Shown piece by piece: positions 53,715-64,000 of a stretch of DNA of 64,000 nt (position 1 is the stretch's first letter; the number at the start of each line of letters is the position of its first letter). This DNA comes from Tissierella sp. MB52-C2 (GTDB lineage Bacteria > Bacillota > Clostridia > Tissierellales > Tissierellaceae), in the NCBI RefSeq assembly GCF_030931715.1, contig NZ_CP133261.1:2272643-2336642 (forward strand). Reading direction: 5' to 3'. Position numbers and translations under genes: made by a program. The notes beneath the pieces were generated by a model. That model was not told the origin of the DNA. It saw nothing but the letters and a program-made list of their open reading frames with translations, and ran no database searches.

Positions 53715-54908
53715 CTATATAAATCTGCTATCTCCTTTAATATATTCATCTATTCTCATATTTGATATTACTGCATTCCTAAGAGCATTTATTTCTTTCA
53801 AATCACCAAAGAGAATTACTCCAACTATCTTTTTATCTTTAGTGAATATCTTATGGTGTATATCCATTTCTTCATCTTTATATTCATATGTTTTATCAAA
53901 ATCATTTATAATCCCTGCGGAGAAAAGCTTAATATCTCCTATCTGTAAAGTAGTGAATATTTTTGGTTGATTATATTTTAAATCTTTTCCTGTCATATTT
54001 GCACCTGCTATTTTTCCTTGTTCATTTCCAGCAGTCCATAATCCAAGTACCATACCATCTATTTCAACTACATCTCCTGCGGCATAAATATTTTCTATAT
54101 TAGTCTTTAAATCCTTCCCTACCTTTATGCCTTTATCATATTCTATATTAGTATCATTAACTATATCTAGATTTGGTCTAATTCCTGAAGACACTAGAAT
54201 AGCATGAGACTCAATTTTCCTTCCATCCTTTAACCTTATTCCACTAACCTTTTCTTCACCAAGGATTTCTTCCGCCTGTGAATCAAGATATAGTTTAAAA
54301 CCATTATCTAACAATTTCTTCTTTAATTTATCTGCTATTTCTTTGTCTAATTGCCTAGGCAATAAATATGGAGCAAATTCAATTATATTTACTTCTTTCC
54401 CTAATTGTTTTAATGACCAAGCTGCTTCAAGACCTAGAAGTCCACCACCTATTACTGATACATCCTTCAAAGGCTTTAAATATTCTTTCATTTCATGTAA
54501 GTCCCTTAGTGTTCTTAAGGCAAATATACCTTCTTTATACTTTCCATTTATAGGTGGTACGAAAGGTCTACTACCTGTTGCTATAAGTAGTTTATCATAT
54601 CCTATCTCCTGACCATCATCTAATCTTATTTTATTATTATTTATATCTATGTTTTCTACGATTTTACTGAGAATAACTTCTATATCTTTTTCCTTATACC
54701 AAGTCTCTTTGCTAACTAGCAATTCTTCATCAGCAAAATCCTTTGATATATATTCTGTTAACTTTACTCTATAATAAGTATTTATCCCTTCACTACTAAC
54801 CATTGTAATAGTACTATCTAAATCATTATTTCTTATTTCTTTTGCAGCTGCAAGTCCTGCTATTCCATTACCTATAATCAAATATTTAACATTTCTCATT
54901 ACTTCCAC
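53715..54908 (-). CDS. FAD-dependent NAD(P)H oxidoreductase (nitrite reductase/rubredoxin reductase-like)
   Basis: 397 residues. Two Rossmann motifs are present: GNGIAGLAAAKEI (FAD, about residue 12) and GGGLLGLEAAWSLKQLG (NAD(P)H, about 152). ATGSRPFVPPI and AAGDVVEIDG are conserved flavin contacts. The class includes rubredoxin:NAD+ reductase and the flavin part of nitrite reductase; in anaerobes it often serves oxygen-detoxifying chains. No rubredoxin gene is near. It is the first gene of the run toward lplA. Confidence 0.88.
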   Translation of the reverse strand: MEVMRNVKYLIIGNGIAGLAAAKEIRNNDLDSTITMVSSEGINTYYRVKLTEYISKDFADEELLVSKETWYKEKDIEVILSKIVENIDINNNKIRLDDGQEIGYDKLLIATGSRPFVPPINGKYKEGIFALRTLRDLHEMKEYLKPLKDVSVIGGGLLGLEAAWSLKQLGKEVNIIEFAPYLLPRQLDKEIADKLKKKLLDNGFKLYLDSQAEEILGEEKVSGIRLKDGRKIESHAILVSSGIRPNLDIVNDTNIEYDKGIKVGKDLKTNIENIYAAGDVVEIDGMVLGLWTAGNEQGKIAGANMTGKDLKYNQPKIFTTLQIGDIKLFSAGIINDFDKTYEYKDEEMDIHHKIFTKDKKIVGVILFGDLKEINALRNAVISNMRIDEYIKGDSRFI

Positions 54909-54963
54909 TCCTTTTTATAAGCTACCTTCGTATTTATTACCCAACTTATAAAAAAATAAGCAT

Positions 54964-54998
54964 AAAAAAACCTGTTAGAATATTCTAACAGGTTTTTT
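54964..54998 (-). terminator. Terminator of the rRNA operon
   Basis: AAAAAAACCTGTTAGAAT...CTAACAGGTTTTTT lies about 11 nt beyond the 5S end; a strong stem with a T-tract. Confidence 0.92.
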
Positions 54999-55008
54999 AC
55001 TTATGTAA

Positions 55009-55126
55009 GCCTGGCAACTTCCTACTCTCCCAGGTCGTTTCCAACCAAGTACCATCGGCGTTAAGATGCTTAACTTCTGTGTTCGGTATGGGTACAGGTG
55101 TGTCCATCTTGCTATCGTCACCAGAC
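55009..55126 (-). rRNA. rrf: 5S ribosomal RNA
   Basis: About 117 nt. On the minus strand it begins GTCTGGTGACGATAGC, contains the conserved ACCGAACACAGAAGTTAAG and GATGGTACTTGG segments, and ends GTTGCCAGGC, pairing with the 5' end. It follows 23S after only about 25 nt. The ends are accurate to a few bases. Confidence 0.93.
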
Positions 55127-55151
55127 GAAAACTATCAATTGCAATATTTTA

Positions 55152-58046
<2,895 letters not shown>

Positions 58047-58126
58047 AATTACTTATTCATATTGCAATTTGTAGTTTTCAATGTTCAGTGTGAACTAGAT
58101 TAAACAAGTGTGAGTCCTTTTGAACT

Positions 58127-59665
<1,539 letters not shown>

Positions 59666-59781
59666 GTTTGATTCAGCTCAATTTGCTGACTGTTGTTTCA
59701 TGTGTTACTTTTTATAATTCAAAGTTTCTCACACTGTTTAGTTTTCTAGGTTCTCGTTTCCTCTCTCGAGGGAACTTACTT

Positions 59782-59810
59782 ATAATAACATTTTTGTTTC
59801 TTTCTGTCAA
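59782..59810 (-). promoter_or_regulatory. rRNA promoter P2
   Basis: A perfect -35 TTGACA (59810-59805), 17-nt spacer and TATTAT -10 (59787-59782), with AT-rich sequence upstream that could act as an UP element. Confidence 0.88.
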
Positions 59811-59886
59811 TGGTTTTTATAAGTTTTTTATTTTTTAATAAAAACTTAATTTGCCACTAACTCCAGCCATTTTTGACTGGATATTT

Positions 59887-59915
59887 AGTATAACATGTTT
59901 TTTTATGATTTGCAA
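59887..59915 (-). promoter_or_regulatory. rRNA promoter P1
   Basis: TTGCAA (59915-59910), 17-nt spacer and TATACT (59892-59887), in tandem about 105 nt upstream of P2. It lies just below the stop of the chemoreceptor fusion gene. Confidence 0.75.
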
Positions 59916-59932
59916 ATACTTTTTATAAAATA

Positions 59933-62389
59933 TTATTCTTTTATTATATTATCATATTTTATCATGGCTAAAGGAGAAAGATTAACATTTGTTATTCTCT
60001 CTTGTGTACAGATTCCATTATATGGATGATAAAGAGGTATACATGGTACATCTTCTGATATTATTCTCTGTATCTCTTTATAAATTTCCACTCTTCTTAT
60101 AGGATTAGATGTTTGCTTTGCTATTTTTAACAATCTCATAAGTTCTTCGCTTTCATATCCACTAAGATTAGAAGCACTATTAGTTGCAAATAATGGCTCT
60201 ATAAAAGATGATGGTTCAATTGCATCTGCATACCAACCATATAGGTATACATCATATCCTTTATATATATCAGAAGAATTCGCATGTTCCTTATCTGATA
60301 CTTGATGATATTTACATGTAATTCCGATGGCTTCTAGATCTTCTTCTATAAACCTTAAAGCACCATGAATATTTTGTCCACAGAGTATATTAAGTGGTTT
60401 ACTTAAATCCACGTTTTCACTTTTTAGAATTTGCTTTGCCTTTTCTGGATTATAATTATATCCGTTTATATGGTCAGATGGCACTAGTTTAGATGGAATC
60501 ATACATTTGGCTTCTGATGCAAAGCCCCCTGTCATTTCATCTACTATTTTCTTCTTATTTATTGCATAGTGAATGGCTTCCCTTACTTTCTTACTTGTAT
60601 ACTGAGAATCTGTGTTTTTTATTTTAAATCCTAGATAAAATGTAGCTAGTAGTTCCTCAGTTTTAAGACTTTCATAGTGTTTAGTCTCTTTTATCTGATC
60701 TAATTCTCGTTTACCTTGTACTACATAAAAATCATATTTATCATTTATAAAGTTTCCAAGAGCATTTTTATCTCCACTTACTATTTCTACAATATCACAG
60801 TATGGTTTTCCTCCTATATATTCTTTGAAGGCTACCAATCTATATAAATCATTATCAATGCTCTCTAATATATAGGGTCCACATCCAACGAGATTACCCT
60901 TTTCTAATTCCATAGGGTCCATTACTGCACAACATATTTGAGATAAAAACATTAAAAAACCACTAAAAGGTGCAGACAACTTAATAGATAATTGGTTCTC
61001 CCCTATTACTCTAATCCCACTTACTTCATTGGAAATACCCTCCATATATTCCTTTGCACCATCTATATAATCTATAAACCAAGTATTAGGAGATCTCAGC
61101 TTTGGTGAAAGTACTCTTTCCAAACAATATTTTATATCTTCAGCACGAATTATTTTTCCGTTATGAAATTTTGCATTATTTCTAAGGTTAAATATCCAAG
61201 TAAGATTATCATCTTCTACATACCAACTTTTAGCCAATGATGGTAATACATCTCCTGTATCACTAGTAGTTAATAATCCTGTATGTATATTCATAAGAAA
61301 TCTCATGTTTTCCATACTATTTACCATAGCTGGATCTAGTGTAAAAATAGGCTCAGAAAAATTACTCCTTATTGTAACTATCTCTCTTTCTGAACTAATT
61401 GTTTCATCTACTAATTCTTTTGTAACTCCATTTAATAAATTAACAACTTGTCCTAGTGCAACTAAGGCTGACTTTGTAAACTGTGTATTCAATAATGCAC
61501 TTTCTACCATAGACATTGCTTTATCTGAGACATTGGACATTTCATCTGTTGAAGCTACTATGGACTCAAGGCTGTCAGTTTGAATGGCTATTGCATTATT
61601 TATTTCATTCATAGTCTCTATCATAGTTTGAATAGCTTTTTCTATCCTACTAAAAGATATATTTGATTCTTCTGCAATACTTGAACCTTCTTTAATTTTT
61701 TCATTACTTTTTTCAATAGCTTCAATTGTGGTATTAACACTTTTATTAATATTATTAATTATATTGGAGATATCATTTGCCGATGTTGTACTTCTTTCAG
61801 CCAATAGTTTAACTTCATTTGCTACTACAGCAAATCCTCTTCCAGCTTCTCCCGCTCTTGCCGCTTCTATGGCTGCATTTAAAGACAATAGCTCAGTTTG
61901 ATCTGCGATACTTTTTATTACATCCAGTATATTATCTATTTGAGCTGTAGCCGTTTTAAGTTCATGAGTTTCTGCCATTACTGATGAAATTGATTCCTCA
62001 ATTTCATTCATAGAATCAATAGTATTATATACTGCCTTACTGCCCTCTTCTATTATTCCTAAAGTTTCTCTAGCTGTTTCATAAGATGTATTTGAGCTTG
62101 CACTAAGTTCCTCTGCCATAGCTGAATAATTTCCTATTTCATTTACTACTTCAGAAATAGCCTTTACTTGTTCCTCTACCCTATTGGATATAACTTCAAT
62201 TATATTTATTAAGCTTTCAGCTTGATTATTAGAATCCTTTATCCTAACGTTTAAATTGTACAATAAATTTTCTTCATTCTTCTTAATTAAAGCCCGTTTA
62301 TTCATTTCCTTTTGTGATTGTTCCTTAACTACTGTTGGTTCTTCTTTACTCTCTAGTTCTTCAGTTTTTCTTCTCCATAGTTTGATCAT
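59933..62389 (-). CDS. Soluble chemoreceptor fused to a family 5 peptide-binding-protein domain
   Basis: 818 residues without any membrane segment or signal peptide. Residues 1-50 are charged. Residues 55-330 form an MCP signalling domain with the conserved hairpin [31 protein letters not shown] at about 163-193. Residues 336-818 form a solute-binding protein of the oligopeptide (SBP_bac_5) type: [58 protein letters not shown] and [19 protein letters not shown]. The start is ATG 62389 after GGAGGTGGAT. A cytoplasmic sensor for peptides or similar ligands feeding CheA is inferred. Confidence 0.9.
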   Translation of the reverse strand: MIKLWRRKTEELESKEEPTVVKEQSQKEMNKRALIKKNEENLLYNLNVRIKDSNNQAESLINIIEVISNRVEEQVKAISEVVNEIGNYSAMAEELSASSNTSYETARETLGIIEEGSKAVYNTIDSMNEIEESISSVMAETHELKTATAQIDNILDVIKSIADQTELLSLNAAIEAARAGEAGRGFAVVANEVKLLAERSTTSANDISNIINNINKSVNTTIEAIEKSNEKIKEGSSIAEESNISFSRIEKAIQTMIETMNEINNAIAIQTDSLESIVASTDEMSNVSDKAMSMVESALLNTQFTKSALVALGQVVNLLNGVTKELVDETISSEREIVTIRSNFSEPIFTLDPAMVNSMENMRFLMNIHTGLLTTSDTGDVLPSLAKSWYVEDDNLTWIFNLRNNAKFHNGKIIRAEDIKYCLERVLSPKLRSPNTWFIDYIDGAKEYMEGISNEVSGIRVIGENQLSIKLSAPFSGFLMFLSQICCAVMDPMELEKGNLVGCGPYILESIDNDLYRLVAFKEYIGGKPYCDIVEIVSGDKNALGNFINDKYDFYVVQGKRELDQIKETKHYESLKTEELLATFYLGFKIKNTDSQYTSKKVREAIHYAINKKKIVDEMTGGFASEAKCMIPSKLVPSDHINGYNYNPEKAKQILKSENVDLSKPLNILCGQNIHGALRFIEEDLEAIGITCKYHQVSDKEHANSSDIYKGYDVYLYGWYADAIEPSSFIEPLFATNSASNLSGYESEELMRLLKIAKQTSNPIRRVEIYKEIQRIISEDVPCIPLYHPYNGICTQERITNVNLSPLAMIKYDNIIKE

Positions 62390-62443
62390 ATCCACCTCCG
62401 TAAAATAAGACATCCTATGTAACATATTGTAACATATTGTCTA

Positions 62444-62470
62444 TTTACGGCAACATGTTTGAGTGTTTTT
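62444..62470 (-). promoter_or_regulatory. Sigma-D-like (flagellar/chemotaxis) promoter of the fusion chemoreceptor
   Basis: On the minus strand AAAA (62470-62467), exactly 15 nt, then GCCGTAAA (62451-62444), close to the sigma-D/FliA consensus TAAA-N15-GCCGATAA. An overlapping sigma-A reading is also possible (TTGCCG-N16-TACAAT). Two ATGTTACA repeats follow downstream. Confidence 0.5.
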
Positions 62471-62492
62471 TTATAAATCGGACTTATTTACT

Positions 62493-62525
62493 ATAGGAAA
62501 TGCCCTAAAAATAAGCATTTCCTAT
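62493..62525 (-). terminator. Hairpin behind selO
   Basis: The 11-bp inverted repeat ATAGGAAATGC...GCATTTCCTAT starts 7 nt past the selO stop. The T-tract is weak. Confidence 0.6.
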
Positions 62526-62532
62526 ATATTAA

Positions 62533-64000
62533 TTAAGTTCCACAAAAGGTTTTATAGGTATTGTCTATTGCCTTAGGTAGTCTAGAATATACTTCCTGTT
62601 CATTAGAATATTCATAGGGTTGTAAAAGAACCTTTAAAAACTTTTTCATCACCTCATAATCTCCTTCTTCTGCTGCCGCGAGAGCTTCTTCAACACGATG
62701 ATTTCTTGGAATTATGGAAGGATTAGAGTTTTTCATTAGAGAATATACCTGTTCTTTAGATTCCTCTTGTCTCTTTAATCTATCTTGCCATTTAGCTTTC
62801 CATTTGGAAAATTCTTCAGTTTTAAACAAATCCATATCTTCTAGGCAATCTAGAGTCAATCCTCTGAAAGTATTTGTATAATCAGCCTTATTCTTTTCCA
62901 TCATATTTAAAAGTTCTTCAATAATATCCTTATCTTCTAATTTCTCATTACACATCCCAAGCTTACTTCTCATTCCTTTAATCCACTCATTATAGTATAA
63001 ACTACTAAACTCTGATATTGCTTCTTGAGCTAAATCAACAGCTTTATTTTGATCTTTATGAAGTAAAGGAAGTAGCGTTTCTGCAAATCTTGCTAGATTC
63101 CAAGCTCCAATATTAGGCTGATTTCCATAAGCATATCTCCCATGAATATCTATGGAACTAAATACAGTAGATGGACTATAAATATCCATAAAAGCACAAG
63201 GACCATAATCAATAGTCTCTCCACTTATTGTCATATTGTCAGTATTCATAACACCATGAATAAAACCTACTAATTGCCATTTCGCAATAAGAGATGCTTG
63301 ACGCCTTATTACTTCTTGAAGTAATGAAAGATAAGGTTCTTCTTCATCCTTAATATATGGAAAATGACGTTCTATTGTATAATCAGCTAATATCTTAAGA
63401 TCTTCTTTTGTTCCCCATCTCATGGCATATTCAAAGGTGCCTACTCTTATATGGCTACTTGCAACACGAGTAAGTATTGCTCCTTGTAATTTAGTCTCAC
63501 GAACTATTTCTTCGCCTGTTAAAGTCACCCCTAGACTACGGGTGGTGGGAATTCCAAGATTATACATTGCCTCACTTATAATATATTCCCTAAGCATAGG
63601 TTGTATTGCTGCCTTACCATCTCCACCACGAGAATATGGAGTTCTGCCTGACCCCTTTAATTGAATATCGTATCGTTGTCCTAATGGTGTAATTTGTTCA
63701 CCAAGAAGTAAAGCTCGCCCATCTCCAAGCATAGTAAAATGTCCAAATTGATGTCCTCCATATGCCTGTGCAATAGGTGTACTTCCCTTTGGAACCTTGT
63801 TTCCTACTAATATATCTCTTCCCTCATTACCTTGCAATTCTCCAATATCCAACCCTAATGTCCTTGCTAAATTATAGTTAAGGATAACTAATTTAGGTGA
63901 TGGTACAGAATTTGGGGTAATGTTTGAGAAAAATATCTCTGGCAGCCTAGCATAGCTATTATCTAATTTCCAACTATCCTTTATTAGTTTGTTTTTCTTA
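62533..64000 (-). CDS. selO: SelO (YdiU) protein adenylyltransferase, 5' end cut by window edge
   Basis: The frame is open to the right edge (at least 489 residues); its visible start reads [21 protein letters not shown], so only a few residues are missing. SelO is a pseudokinase-fold enzyme that AMPylates protein Ser/Thr/Tyr residues and is linked to redox stress. The motifs [35 protein letters not shown] and [25 protein letters not shown] (catalytic Asp/Asn) are intact. The C-terminal TFCGT has Cys where animal homologues have selenocysteine. Confidence 0.94.
   Translation of the reverse strand, partial: KKNKLIKDSWKLDNSYARLPEIFFSNITPNSVPSPKLVILNYNLARTLGLDIGELQGNEGRDILVGNKVPKGSTPIAQAYGGHQFGHFTMLGDGRALLLGEQITPLGQRYDIQLKGSGRTPYSRGGDGKAAIQPMLREYIISEAMYNLGIPTTRSLGVTLTGEEIVRETKLQGAILTRVASSHIRVGTFEYAMRWGTKEDLKILADYTIERHFPYIKDEEEPYLSLLQEVIRRQASLIAKWQLVGFIHGVMNTDNMTISGETIDYGPCAFMDIYSPSTVFSSIDIHGRYAYGNQPNIGAWNLARFAETLLPLLHKDQNKAVDLAQEAISEFSSLYYNEWIKGMRSKLGMCNEKLEDKDIIEELLNMMEKNKADYTNTFRGLTLDCLEDMDLFKTEEFSKWKAKWQDRLKRQEESKEQVYSLMKNSNPSIIPRNHRVEEALAAAEEGDYEVMKKFLKVLLQPYEYSNEQEVYSRLPKAIDNTYKTFCGT

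Overview
The window is low-GC, with AT-rich spacers, strong GGAGG ribosome-binding sites and many TTG/GTG starts. It carries a six-gene Rnf ferredoxin:NAD+ oxidoreductase operon, MreBCD/Min genes, a Spo0E-like phosphatase and c-di-GMP-linked regulation. Together these suggest an anaerobic, probably spore-forming and motile member of the Clostridia. I cannot fix the genus from sequence alone. Almost everything is read from the minus strand.

Layout: 1-8.1 kb is a classic cell-shape/division cluster, transcribed in the order NusG_II protein, Gx transporter, maf, radC, mreB, mreC, mreD, PBP2, minC. The PBP2 carries an unusually long N-terminal region. 8.2-13.2 kb is rnfCDGEAB with its own promoter and terminator. 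apt follows at 13.6 kb. 14.3-21.6 kb is one long operon of two ABC exporter modules, an M1-peptidase/permease fusion and an ECF sigma factor; an ECF-type promoter lies directly in front of its first gene. 21.7-25.8 kb is a lantibiotic-immunity-type ABC transporter (two permeases and an ATPase) with a histidine kinase/response regulator pair. An 11-bp direct repeat lies over the transporter promoter. This part and the following panE/XRE stretch look more GC-rich and acquired, and include a methyltransferase pseudogene. 28.6-34.6 kb holds tRNA-Leu(GAG), a peptide-binding lipoprotein, a lytic transglycosylase, coaE, polA and tRNA-Leu(CAA).

34.6-38.3 kb reads as a decayed integrated element beside tRNA-Leu(CAA). 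It has an integrase C-terminal fragment, an HTH repressor fragment, a broken sigma-like gene and a GC-rich non-coding patch, with surviving passenger genes (P-loop kinase, alpha/beta hydrolase and TetR). 38.4-40.7 kb is a secreted subtilase under a probable c-di-GMP-I riboswitch. 41.3-41.9 kb has a Spo0E-like gene and a decayed holin-like type I toxin with its converging antisense RNA. 41.9-45.8 kb is pstSCAB plus a HAD phosphatase. Next come a PLP-dependent desulfhydrase-family enzyme, a double-rhodanese lipoprotein, a soluble chemoreceptor with a CZB zinc-binding domain, a baeRF-family protein, lipoate ligase, a beta-CASP nuclease and an FAD oxidoreductase. A very compact rrn operon (16S-23S-5S, no spacer tRNA, two tandem promoters) follows. 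The right end has a soluble chemoreceptor fused to a peptide-binding-protein domain, and selO.

The most unusual object is the protein at 59933-62389: a membrane-free MCP signalling module joined to a full-length family 5 solute-binding domain. Its upstream region contains a sigma-D-like motif. It suggests intracellular peptide sensing wired to chemotaxis.
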